From contig WACJ01000267.1 of NCBI GenBank assembly GCA_008973525.1, forward strand, positions 248,001-312,000: a stretch of DNA of 64,000 nt, given 5' to 3'. The notes beneath the pieces are model-generated. The model was not told the origin of the DNA and searched no databases. It saw only the letters and a program-made list of their open reading frames with translations. The DNA comes from Stenopsyche tienmushanensis (lineage: Eukaryota; Arthropoda; Insecta; Trichoptera; Stenopsychidae). Made by a program: the position numbers and the translations under genes. Each line of letters begins with the position of its first letter. Within the stretch, counting starts at the first letter, position 1. Below, piece after piece: positions 24,521-35,829 of the stretch.

Positions 24521-25530
24521 AAAAAAGAAGTTCTCAACTTCTTAGAATAACGTGGCGAGTGGTATTTCTGCTTTTTACCTGCATTTGTGAACTGCAAGGG
24601 ACGTCCGTATGCAGCTTAGTAAATTGCATAGCCACGGGGCTCAGACCTAACCCTCGCGTCTGCAGCTACCGCCAAAAAGACCTAAAAAACCCCATGAATG
24701 AACCCATAAATATTTTAACGGGCGAAATGCACCAAATCTATATTTAGGATAGGATAACATACGAAAACCCAAACATTATCCTTATATTACAAACGCAACA
24801 TTTCCTTCTTAATCACATTGAATTGAGTCATGTTAACATTGAATTTAAATCAAAAACACTGAAGATCTGATTACATCAAATCCTGTGTGGTCCTTAGAGC
24901 GTCTTAGTACGCACCCAATCCTATATTTTTTGTTGTTGTTCATATACGCCCATGAAATCTCACGCTTGAAATGAAATGCTCCGCACCCAAAGAGTTCATA
25001 TTCAAATAAATTCACACATTTTATTTCATATTAACACATTTCTGCCGGGAGACCATCTAAAACGTCTTAAAAGTGTATTTGTAAATAACTTCCTCTATAA
25101 AATATAGGCCTGCGAACATATTCTTTGACTATTCCGGGACATATTGACCAAAAGTGAAATATGCATATTTGTAATTTCACAACTTCGCTGAAAAAATATT
25201 ATGCTAGCGACACATTGGTGAATCCAAAAAAAACTTTATACGCAATTTATAATATCTGTAAACTTGCTGACATTTAAAATATTAATTATTACACAAGCCG
25301 AACGAACAGACCGACATACAATATTGGCTCTGGGTAGTAGTGAAGAAACGAACGTTCAACCGTTTGGCAACTCAAGTGTAATAAGAAAGTTCTATTTTGG
25401 GATGTATATTATATTGTTTGTCGGCTTTCTTTAAAATATTAATCTGAATTCTGAATCTGAAACAATTGGCGATCAGAATGAATACACCCATATATTTATA
25501 ACTGTAAATTACCAATAAAACGATAAAAAC
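24521..25530. other. Unassigned sequence, candidate first-intron start
   Basis: No repeat or coding content recognised downstream of the candidate donor. Composition falls back to AT-rich within a few hundred bases. Confidence 0.35.
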
Positions 25531-25539
25531 TCCCTTCTA

Positions 25540-25943
25540 TTACCGATTTATCGGTCATTTACCGATAAATTAACACCTCTCAAAATAGAGAAACATGCTA
25601 AAAAATTAGATTATAAATCCATATACATATTCCATTATTATATATCCATAAAATAATTTGCATTCTTTTTGCCTCATATGTTGTGCTGCAGAAAATGTTT
25701 TCAAATCATATATTTGTAAAAACCAGATTAGTATATTTCGTAAGATTGTCTGTTTACCTATTTGATTGACAGAAGGGTTAAAAATACACAGAATAAAATA
25801 TGGCATTTGGATTAGAATGAAAATAGACCCTAATAAGTAATCCTTTAAATCCGGTAATTATCGATATTTCTCCTATTTACCGGTAATTACCGATTGTATT
25901 TTTGCAAATTTACCGATAAATCGGTTAAATCAAACCCTAACGA
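25540..25943. repeat. Candidate non-autonomous hAT-like element
   Basis: ACCGATTTATCGGTCATTTA lies at about 25541 and the related inverted AATTTACCGATAAATCGGTT at about 25908, with CCGGTAATTACCG repeats between. The right end, read on the minus strand, is TAGGGTTTGATTTAACCG, resembling the CAGGG-type ends of hAT elements. I could not see an 8-bp target duplication. The left boundary is uncertain. Confidence 0.45.
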
Positions 25944-25949
25944 TTCAAT

Positions 25950-27685
25950 AGTTTTAGCTCTGAATATCGCGCTAAATACAGACGATCAAAATATCTTCCC
26001 GCGTATAATGTGTTAATATTCAGACGCTAGGCTTTAAAAAGTTCATCGAGCTCCGTTCGACGTCATGCAATTTTCCTCCATTTAAAACTTTCATCCCTCG
26101 AATTTGTGAGCGCAATTTTGACACCCGTCAAAATGAACGGGGATTAACCCAAATTATTCGCAATCACCGAATGAAATTCGAAATTTTTGTGCATCAAAGC
26201 GCACATTCATAGCAACGCGCTTTTCGATCCCGATGAATTTATGGCCATAATCCTGACGTTTCATCCGTACGGATAAGCGGGCTTGATTATTTTTAATGCG
26301 TGAGCATTGAGACAAATTTGAGTTGTGTGAGGGTTAACACGCTAAATGCACGTGGCGAATATTAAATGCTTATTTTTATTATACGCTTTTATCCGATTCG
26401 CATCTTGAACGAAATGGATATTGCTTCAAATTAACGGTTTCCAAATGCGTCAGGTTGTTGTGCAAAAAAAATGTAATTAGTGATCGTCACGCCATTTTTC
26501 AATTCCCACTTATCAACAATTGGCCGCATTGAAAGCCGATCGATGTTGTTCATCAAATACTAAACATAATTCTATTTGATCATCATCAATATATACGTTT
26601 GACAAATACAACCCGTATTTGCAAAAAATAAGCACAAAAACGATGAATGAAACGTCTTTGAGGGAGTAAAAAAACGTAGAATTCGTACGTATTACGTCAA
26701 TGTCCATACAGTCATTTCGCTTATTCTCGTATGAATGTTAAACGATTGAAATTGCCTTGGAAAAAATTGATGTTGGTTCGATCGCATCTCAAAATTTATT
26801 CGCTCCACGAAACAATTTGAAACGGAGCCATATGGATCTTGCGAATGATGAAGATATAGCCTTTTTTTTGTAATGGGACCGACCATAATATTTCGGTCAC
26901 GTAATCCGTATAGACTCATTTGCTACGTATTTGGACATTATGTGCTTTTGGAAATGATGGATTTAATCACGTTCATATTGACCTTGCAAGAGGAAACTCT
27001 ATAAATCTAGGGGGATAGCAATTTATATTGTCAATTATAATTGAAGCAACATAAGCTTACTTATTGTAACGTGACTTATTGCCAATAAAATCTAAAATAT
27101 TTACAACCGGGAATTTGACGTCACGTTCAAAGTACAAATGGCGTTCTTATGATCTGAAAATTCAATATTTTTACTATGATTTTTCCTCCCAATTATCAAC
27201 TTATACCTGTTATATTCCGATTCCAAACGAATACTAAGCATAACAACAAATTAACTGGTTTAAATCATTTTGAAATTTTAAAAAATCAATGTCAAAATGA
27301 AACTCGGACAGTTTTAGTATATGTTCATTTTCGCAATATGATACGGTCGAGCATAAATTTCTCAAGGTCTAAAGCAGGTTTATTTATTATTTAAATGTAA
27401 ATATTATGATTGATTGATTTGCAACAATAACAATGATATACTATAAATATTATAATAATTTAATAAAATCCCGATTCGGCCAAATTTCAACGCTTACCCT
27501 AGTTATATACAATGCATAGCAAATGTATCCCCCTTTTTCAATAGAATATCCCGCGTAGAAAAAAAAAAAACATCGATAATCTCGTATATCAACGAACATC
27601 TGCCGGCGCCTGCATCAACCAACGTCGTCGTTTGCGCTGTTATAATTATGCAAAATATATATGAATAAATCTTCAGGATCTTATA
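25950..27685. other. Unassigned single-copy sequence
   Basis: The 26040-26500 part is less AT-rich. A short match (AATGTCAAAATGAAACTCGG) links about 27288 with about 45645. No coding exons recognised. Confidence 0.4.
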
Positions 27686-27689
27686 GATA

Positions 27690-28006
27690 TCCGCCACTTA
27701 TCATCCGTACAAATCCACTTCTCTCTCAGGATCGTGCAGCGAGTATAAAGCTTGTATATCAATAAATGAACCTTAACACTTTTGATAGCATACATTATTC
27801 GTTCATTTCTTCGCGTGAACATAAACAGTACACATGTGTGTCTTCGCTTTTAGTAACAAAATAATGAGCTGTCGATTGCTACAATCGTACAATATACGCA
27901 AGACACTCTCCGTCTCTGTCTCTCCCCGAACTCAACGTGCAAGAATGCTCCTTATGTAACGCTTGAATCTGAACGCCAATACGCGAAGACACTCATCAAA
28001 GGGTTA
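27690..28006 (-). repeat. Family A piggyBac-like short element, copy A4
   Basis: Reverse-complement copy: CTTCTCTCTCAGGATCGTGC at the left, ATCAATAAATGAACCTTAAC, ACAGTACACATGTGTGTC, ACACTCTCCGTCTCTGTCTC, and the end ACTCATCAAAGGGTTAC (27991-28006), close to the family TTAACCC terminus but with TTAC in place of TTAA. Confidence 0.75.
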
Positions 28007-28079
28007 CGTTGCTATGAAAGGCATCATGGACAATTTAAAACAACCGATAATCATGGATTTTTTTTAACACAATTCATCC

Positions 28080-28397
28080 TGTTGAACGTATCCAAACCAA
28101 AAATCGCATAAAAAAGTTTATAGAAAATTAATGACAAACAATAAGAACTCGATAATCTTACGAATGCAATTATTAAGCTTTTGAGAAGAGTTGCCAGATT
28201 TAAAAACAATTCCGTACGCCCATCGCCCTATACATACTCACATTATAACGATTGTAACTTGCACTAGTGTTAATTTTAGATATTTTTTAATGCGAACTCG
28301 CATAAAAAAGCTTTGTGCTCTATAGAAAAATGAGAGATAGGTTCCATTATTTTTAAAAACCGCATAACATCAAAATGCATAGAATCAGAACCAAGTG
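28080..28397. mobile_element. Family B element, copy B7 (decayed left end)
   Basis: Right end ...GAACCAAGTG with TA at 28398-28399. Contains ATTTTTAAAAACCGCATAAC, ACTCGCATAAAAAAGCTTTG and, at 28185-28275, a segment that is the reverse complement of 43690-43770 in B6. The left terminus has lost the CACTTGGG end, so the start is approximate. Confidence 0.65.
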
Positions 28398-28479
28398 TAT
28401 ATCGACGTCTATATATCGCCACGCCGCATTTTAAGCAGAAAATTTTCACAAATGTAATTAAAAATACAACTATATTTGT

Positions 28480-29040
28480 AATATATTCGAGAAAAAGTGA
28501 TAGCTATTTAAAAATGTCAAAAAATAATGTATTTTTTATCAGCAAAAAATCAGCGGAACCTTAAATTTAAAAAAAAATTACAGAAAGTGTAAGCGGTAAA
28601 AAAAGTTCTAATTAGTAAAGATATAGTCCCTACCTCAGAGAAAGAAAAAAAAAATATTTTCGTAAAACGGCGACTTTTTAAAAAAGTATTTTTTTGTTAT
28701 TTTTTTTTAAATAGTTTAAAAAAATATTTATATCATATATCTGGTATGGACGATAGAAGATTATATATAGATGATGGTGACCAAATTTTATTGTAAATCG
28801 GCTGATTAGAACTTGAGATATAATGTCAACCGTGATGAAAAAGTAGCTAAATATTTAAGCAAAGTTAGGATCGGCTTAGTTTACGCATCACTAAAATAGC
28901 TATAACTCCGTAAATAATTAAAATTTCCTGTGGAGAATTTATTCATAAAAGTGTAAATTTTTGAAAATATGCAAAAAAACAAAATCGATTTTCAAAAAAA
29001 CTACCAAAATACTTACCAAATTACTACAAAATATTTTTTT
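28480..29040 (+). repeat. Family D block, copy D3
   Basis: Longest D copy: ATATAGTCCCTACCTCAG, CGGCGACTTTTTAAAAAAG, TATATCTGGTATGGACGATA, ATAATGTCAACCGTGATG and TAGCTATAACTCCGTAAATA. It starts just beyond the right end of B7, with no D-flanking family B ends of its own visible. Confidence 0.7.
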
Positions 29041-29089
29041 TATAAAGACCGCAAGTAGTTAAAATATAAATTCAATGCCGTCGAACTCG

Positions 29090-30830
29090 CCGAAAACGAT
29101 AAATTATCGGAATTAACACGCACTATGCAGGCAGTCACACAGGCGCTCAATAGCCAAATTCGATTATGCTAATTTTTCCCAAATAAATACCTCATTGCCT
29201 CATTATTCACCAGCGATTGGGTGTTTACTCTGACCGTCTGTTATTGTTAGTCATATAAATATATTGCTTAATCATTTCCTTCGCCATGAATCATAGTTAT
29301 GATGTTCTGGTTTACGGCACAAATCTATGTAGTTGGCGAACTTTCACCAGTGCTTCCAAAAACATCCAGCAATATTTACGCTATGAGCCCTCAAAAATAA
29401 CGTCGGCATATCGCGTGGATTTCGTCATGTAGCCATTTTGACCCAGTTCCCAAAAATGCGGGATGCCCTATTCAATACCTGGGACTCCATATTGTGTAAT
29501 TATTTTTACGGTCCATCCACTGTGCCGTGTATAATTGGGCCTTCACCTTCGTAATGGAGTTGGGAGTAGCTATCGCTGTTTGGCCTTCGTGGTGTTAATG
29601 ATTTGAAACGTGTTCTTTTTTTACCGTGCCATATAAAACGCTCAGATAGAGTACTATCAGTAAAAAATGACGCCGGTTTGTCCTTGCGTTGATGATTCGT
29701 GTTCGTTCGGCGTGTATTTCGAAGAAAATTGTAATGCAACACTGAGCCAGTAATGCGATCCTGTTTGATTCTACCACAGTTTCCTAATCGTGAGGGTGAG
29801 GATTAAAATTTTTGTGAGCTTGCATTACCCGCAAACACGAATCGGGGAACATGATGCCGACATATGTGGCAATGTATCAAATGTCATAGAGACACGTAAT
29901 CCTCCATTTGTCATGATAAACAGGTACTTTGAATGTCCTTATCGCAAAAAAAAACTACCTGAATGTGGCGTTCGAGCAGACTTTTCATCATGTTAATGAC
30001 GACAAAACTTTATGCAGTAATCTTCGTCTAGCTACGAACGTTTTGTTGTCGCTTCCAAGCATTTCTATTTCGGTCTACTTCATTAACTACATTCATTTAA
30101 AACCACAAAACTTTTTAATTTCATCTCCCATGCTAGCTGGTGGTCTTTGTTGTGGTTCAAGTCAATGGGACACTATTCTATAATACTTTGAAGTTGACTA
30201 TGCAACATTTCAAACTTAATTTATTTTTTATAACATGCACTGTCATTTTCCAAATTAAAAAAGAAGCATTCATCAAAAATGATTTAAAGTTGGGCCAAAT
30301 TTAAAATACTATCTCATTTAACACAATACATGCGGGAAGTATACTTTTGCTTATATATTTCCAGTATAATTCTTCTTACTACTGCAAAATGCATTGCACG
30401 AAAATATACATTTTATTTGCAAATATCAACATCAAATCTACTTCTACTCAATGCTAATCTTGAAAAAACATATTAAAAAATGTTGTTTGTTTTAAAAATA
30501 ATGCCATTTTATGCGAATTTACATTTTACGCGCAACGTTCAAAGATTGCCCGCATGAAGGGACAAACATGCACGAAGTTAACCCGTACGCAAAGTGTTAA
30601 GCGATAAGAATATGAGCATAAAACCGGCATAAAAACATACCATATGAATTCCTTCAATAATGCACAACTGTAAATTTTCCATTGTTTGTCTATTGTCCGT
30701 GTATCCGTGGGAACACATTCCATCGTCAAATTTCTTCTATTTAAATGCGGCTACGTAAATCGTAAAAAGGTCATCAGTTTATTATCTTTTGTCTCATAAG
30801 ATGGTCTTAAATTTGCAAATTTTCATGAAG
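29090..30830. other. Unassigned single-copy sequence
   Basis: 29480-30180 is less AT-rich and carries short frames on both strands (78, 68 and 84 residues) with no recognisable family motif. At 30578-30600 the sequence TTAACCCGTACGCAAAGTG followed by TTAA places two TTAA-type element ends back to back. Confidence 0.4.
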
Positions 30831-30835
30831 AAATA

Positions 30836-30995
30836 TACATTTGTTGTCGTTGTGTCATGTGTATTGTTTATGTTTACGCGAAGAAATAATGAATATTGTG
30901 TGCTATCAACAGTGTTAAGGTTCATTCATCGATATACAAGATTGATTCACGCTGCGCGGTTCTGAGAGAAAAACGGTTTTTTATGGACGATAAGC
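30836..30995 (+). repeat. Family A piggyBac-like short element, copy A5 (core only)
   Basis: GTGTATTGTTTATGTTTACG, ATTGTGTGCTATCAACAGTG, TTCATTCATCGATATACAAG, TCACGCTGCGCGGTTCTGAG and GGACGATAAGCCGG match the other copies. Both ends are missing. Confidence 0.75.
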
Positions 30996-31269
30996 CGGAT
31001 ATATGGAAGTTGTTTGCTAGTAATATTAATTGAAGTAGGAAAAATAGTAGCAGAGAAGAAATGCCAAGCGTTAGGAAGAAAACATTAAATTGTTCTTGTC
31101 CAAATAAACCTACGTTTCTACTTATAAACATTATGAGCGTAAAAAGGAATGCTATTAATATTAATACTAGATACTAGAATTTCATCCTTTTGATCTGCAT
31201 TTTGTGTCTTTTTACCGGGAATTGTTTTGAATCGTTATTTTTTTTTCATTTCGGTTTTAGTGTCTCTGT

Positions 31270-31570
31270 TTGTTCGTATGTAATGCGCTGTCATACCGTT
31301 CATCAGATTGCGATAAAACTTCGCACACTTATTGCTAAGGATTGCGCGAGTAACATAGGCATAGTCTTCTAATATATAAAAATTAATGTTTGTTTGTCCG
31401 TATTTAATGCGCTGCCATACCGTTCATCAGATTGCGATAAAACTTTGTCAACTTATTGTTTACACTTGCGGGAGTAACATAGGCATAGTAAAAATATATT
31501 GTTTTTGTATGCAGTTTGTTATGCGAGATTTGGCATTGCAACGCATGCCAGTTAATCATATATAATAAAA
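31270..31570 (+). mobile_element. Two tandem Helitron-like copies (H0 truncated, H2)
   Basis: GTTTGTTCGTATGTAATGCG with ACCGTTCATCAGATTGCGAT at 31270-31340 recurs at 31390-31445 as GTTTGTCCGTATTTAATGCG. The second copy begins TCTTCTAATATATAAA at about 31365, a typical Helitron 5' style, directly after the first copy's GAGTAACATAGGCATAG. H2 ends GGCATTGCAACGCATGCC (hairpin) then AGTTAATCA, so its CTRR end is degraded. Confidence 0.6.
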
Positions 31571-31720
31571 TACACACAGCAGAAGCGGCGCATGCGCGTA
31601 GCGTCTCTATGATGTATGCGTTGAACATTGACAAACTACAAACGATTTTTTATCTCTTTCCCACTCACTGCCGCTTGTTTTTTTTTGCCAAGTTTCACTT
31701 TTCGTGACGTTCAAGTCAAT
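31571..31720 (+). repeat. Helitron-associated flank repeat
   Basis: GGCGCATGCGCGTAGCGTC, TATGATGTATGCG, CTACAAACGATT and AGTTTCACTTTTCGTGACG recur in part at 34998-35090 and 14090-14150. Its repeated position after Helitron-like ends suggests it belongs to a longer parent element. Confidence 0.55.
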
Positions 31721-31749
31721 TTAAATAGTTCAAGTACTTAATAAATTCT

Positions 31750-33015
31750 TATTAAATACAGGGTATTTCAGACACATGAGATACATGTTATAATCAGGTT
31801 ACATTATTAATTCAAATGTATCGACTTTTCATACATTAACACTCGGAATGGATCTTTTCATTTCGTCCCTATACATCTTATATCATCATTTTGTCCGTAA
31901 TATGTCATACGTTTAATATATTCAGACTCCACATAATCATGAATACAATGCGACAGAATACGTTAGTTTAAATGCCCTGTTGCCATACAAATAGAGATAT
32001 TAGATAATGGAATTGTCACGAATAGAGTCTGTAATTTGTATAGTTTAAGAGGCACTATACGTTTGATATACAGCGTTCGACAAGAACGAGATATTTTCTA
32101 TGTAATGATGATGGATTCAACACAATGTCTGATGGTATATTCGGCGCAAATTTAAAAAAAAAGGCATCTTCAGACTTTTTTGCATGACCGACTTATCGAA
32201 TTTGTTTTTAAATTATCGAATTACGTGTGGTGCTTAAAAATTCGCCATGTTGTTGCATGAATGAATTTAATTAGTAAAAATCTGTCTGCCATATTGGATT
32301 TTCTGATTGACAGTGATGTGCAAAATTTTTTCATGATCGCATTAGAAATTGGCAATGATTTCGAAACCAGCATGCTTGGAATTGCTGATTGCCCAAATGG
32401 AATTTAACCTGTGATCTTAAAATTGAATGTTAACACACTTTTGTCGGGATATTGTGCTACGTTTTTTCTTGATTGATGCTCTAATGCAAGACAAATAGTA
32501 TTATTTTATCTCTTCTCTCTAGTGTCTCTTCACGGGGATAGTTGCTATTAAAAGTATCACATCGAGCGTCGTTATTGGGATTAAAAACACACTTTTATAA
32601 GCAGTGATGACAGAATTAATTCTCTCAAAGGCTGTGTATTATATATAAATTACGAAAATTTTACTTTGATATTTGTGAAATTTCACGATGTAGAAGAAAG
32701 TACTTTTAAGAATTTAATTCAAAAATAAAGCATTGAACTAATATAATCGTTCATCAGTAGTTTTAACATAGATACGTTTGATTTTGCTCGTCAATAAACC
32801 AAAATTGCGATTTTGCAATAAAAAAAACTCCGGTCGATAAAGTGTTAAGAGTAAAAAAACCAATAATATATATAATCGAACGATGTACATAGTTATACAT
32901 ATAGACAGTGTTTATTAAAAATTTTGCTTCAAAATATTTCAGTATTTCGACGTTATAGTTTTTTTTTAATGTTATCGCATCAGCGCCGGATTTTATTAAC
33001 ACATTTTACGTGGGG
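31750..33015. other. Unassigned AT-rich sequence with TTAACAC-type ends
   Basis: No gene recognised. GTCGATAAAGTGTTAA ends at 32848 and TTAACACATTTTACGTGG starts at 32996; these oppositely facing motifs recur elsewhere and may be ends of short TTAA-target elements. Confidence 0.4.
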
Positions 33016-33024
33016 TCATTTTAT

Positions 33025-33970
33025 GTAGAATTGAAAAATGCTTGTATTTAATTGAAATTCATAGGATACTTTACAAATATTTTAACCTATTTTTCAAAGA
33101 AATCGCCGTTGAGATCGAGACATTTCTGTAGTCGGTTCACCAGCTTTTGTATGCCAGTGTCATAGACCTCCGCCGCCCACGTCTCATCGCGATTTTGCCT
33201 GTGCTCCAGTGTGAGCATCCTGGGCACCCATCTCACACCCAACTTCTTGTAACCAAGTTTTTTTGACATAATATCGCCAAGGAGACTTCGAGAAATGTTA
33301 GGAAATTCTCTGTAAAGGTCGTTAAGCATCATACGGCAGTCATTTCATATTTATTCTTCAATTTTTTGCTTCAAAAGTTCGACTAGAAATCACTGATGCT
33401 CTCCCACATCTCGCATTGTCGTACGGACTTCTCTGAACAACCTAACCCAATTCGTGACGATGAAGACTACTAAATCGAGACATTCCGGCCGAAATCTGGA
33501 CGCTTGGAAACAGTGGCGTAATTACTAATTGGCGAGCTTAGGCGATGCCTAGGGGCAGTGACTGTCCAATCTATGTATTATGTACACAGTACATATATGT
33601 TTTATAAATTGTTATATTAAATTTTCCCTACCGGTGATGTATTTACTACACCTCAACTCTAATAATGGGAATATTGATATGAAATATAATAGATACAGGG
33701 TTCAGAATTTTTGTATTCCACCGTAATATAATTACGAATCACATCAAAGTATTATAGTATAGATGTATTCATCTGCAGCGATGGAAATAAATAATTTGTC
33801 AGTAAATCGGGAATTTTGCGAGTTTTAGTTCGTGTCACGCGGCCATCAACGCGGGAATCCTGTGATCGAAATTTTGGCTCGGGATTGGATTCCCTAAGCG
33901 GGATGACGTCTCCATCGGAAGAATTTACTGTGACTGAACAAAATGGCCGATAAACGCGCGGGATCAAACA
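33025..33970 (-). mobile_element. Mariner-like element relic MLE2, interrupted by family C
   Basis: The minus strand begins near 33970 with the 5' region shared with MLE1 and MLE3 (GGCCATTTTGTTCAGTCACA, CAGTAAATTCTTCCG), continues after a family C insertion with NWVRLFRE, then 33332-33087 encodes LGVRWVPRMLTLEH fused to VYDTGIQKLVNRLQKCLDLN and stops. The whole catalytic core between the linker and the C-terminus is deleted, as in MLE1 but at other breakpoints. The 3' tail to about 33025 aligns with MLE1. Non-functional. Confidence 0.85.
33462..33897 (-). repeat. Family C element, copy C3, inside MLE2
   Basis: The minus strand starts GGGAATCCAATCCCGAGCC, runs through ACTCGCAAAATTCCCGAT, GATGTGATTCGTAATTATAT and GTAGTAAATACATCACCGGT, and ends GTCTCGATTTAGTAG near 33475. 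About 100 bp of mariner N-terminal coding is missing at the site, and no target duplication is visible, so insertion was accompanied or followed by deletion. Confidence 0.75.
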
Positions 33971-33974
33971 AACT

Positions 33975-34955
33975 AGCATTGAGGCTGAAGGACAATTATA
34001 ATAATTAATAATAATTATAGCCTTCCGCAAAAAACCGTATTAAAATACTAGATTGTGTTTATGGTTCTAAGTGGTTTTAAAATACTCTAAAAACATAAGG
34101 TTTTAAGTTCAGACCGCAAGATAAGCCCTATCTCAATTATTACGTAACCAAAAATAGTTCAAAGGAATTTCTTTCGGTCACTTACTACCATTGATAAAAA
34201 TTGACCCATCGCATAAATTATGTTTTTTTTTGTGTTTATACACCCCAATGTCGTGGAACGGACCTTCAAGCGATCCGATTCTATTTGCGTCCAATGTCAC
34301 CAATTTTTTTTTTGCAACCCTCAACTGAACCATCCTCAATTTTTTTGCAGGCGGCACTAGGGCTGAATCATAATTTATTGCGCATTTTTTTCGAACGCGA
34401 CTATTCTCAAATCGTTGGCACATGTTCAGTAATAAAAATCACTTTGCCGAATCTCCAAAGCATGTATCATGGGAAGCGATAAATTCACATAAAAAAGAAG
34501 ATACGACATCATTCGATTCGCAGGCTTTTTGTCTTCTCGAAGCAGCGCCCTCGTACATTACGTCTTCGGTAATCCCTCCGTGCAGAACCTTGGTAACTTG
34601 CGACATAAATCAAAAAGTCAATTGACAGAAATTTTGGCGACCCGGAATGGCGAAACAAAATTTCAATGAAACAAAAATCGGCCGAAAATATTTATTGCAA
34701 ACTCGCAAATATGAAAATGAAATATTCTCTCACGAGCGCCGCTGATTTCTTTTTGCGAAAATTTTCGCCATAAATTTAAATAATCGGAGGGTTTTATTTG
34801 TGTCGGTAGTCTTGGTGTATTGATTCACCGCCGATAAATCATAATAAATTCAAAAATACACAGTTTTTTAAAATAAATCTGTATAAAAAAGTTTATTTTT
34901 AATGGAAATTGTTAACTAAAAGATGTGGCTGTGTGTTGTGTAATATATAATAAAA
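33975..34955. other. Unassigned single-copy sequence
   Basis: 34200-34850 is less AT-rich. Overlapping opposite-strand frames at 34178-34482 (81 and 93 residues) carry no recognised motif. Confidence 0.4.
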
Positions 34956-34959
34956 TAGT

Positions 34960-35110
34960 TTTGCTATTGGTGTAGTGGTTACTTTATGTTACTTATGCGT
35001 GGCGCATGCGCGTGCCGTCTATGATGTATGCAACGGACACGAACACGCTACAAACGATTATCTCTCTCTTTCCGACCTTTAAAAGTTTCACTTCCAACGC
35101 CATTTTGATG
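34960..35110 (+). repeat. Helitron-associated flank repeat, partial second copy
   Basis: GGCGCATGCGCGTGCCGTC, TATGATGTATGCAACG, CTACAAACGATT and AAAAGTTTCACTT align with 31585-31700. No Helitron 3' hairpin precedes it here. Confidence 0.55.
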
Positions 35111-35662
35111 TTTTCTTCTATATTGATCAGAATGGCAAAGAAGACACGACGATTGTTATAAGTCGACACGAGATGATTGTTAAAGCGCTCTTCGATACGT
35201 TCACTCAGGTGGCCCGCTGGGTGAGTGTCATGATGTCTTCAATATCGAGTGACTGTATAAATAGAAAATATGAATTGAGATTTCAAAAACTTAATCAACA
35301 TAAAAGTGCTTTTAAATAGATAATATAATATTGAATTCTGCAGCGTAATTCGGACGCCAAAGATGTCACCCAATCTGTAAATGAGTTATGAGCTTAGGAT
35401 GTAATAAATCAATCCACCTCTCTCATCCATATGCGATCCATCTTCCTTCAGGATTGAAACAATTGCATTTGTAAGATCATAATCGGATATCGATCCTCTG
35501 TTATTGACAACTTGCCTTCATCCACTCTAATAAATCATCGTTCCCTTTGGCAGATCCAGTAACAATTATTAACCCTCTTCTCACGGGGCATATTTACATC
35601 TAACAACAAATTTGGATCACAGGGCTATTTAGCGAATATAATATTAGATGTATTAACAAATA

Positions 35663-35823
35663 CGCTTGGGTCTGTTTTTATGCGATTTTGAAGTTATGCG
35701 GTTTTCAAAAATACTGGAACCTATTCATCAATTTTCTATGTAGTTCTAGCCTTTTTTGTGCGATTTTTTTTTATATGCGACTCCCCATGAAACGTATCTA
35801 TCGCATAAAAACAGACCCAAGTG
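35663..35823. mobile_element. Family B element, copy B3 (short)
   Basis: 161 bp, left end CGCTTGGGTCTGTTTTTATG, right end GCATAAAAACAGACCCAAGT plus G, TA on both sides (35661-35662, 35824-35825). Almost only the two inverted ends remain, so it can fold into one long hairpin. Confidence 0.85.
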
Positions 35824-35829
35824 TAATTG

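Noticed and set aside
29480..30180. Possible transposase or host exon in a less AT-rich stretch
   Set aside because: Frames on both strands are short and I could match none of them to a family; left as unassigned.
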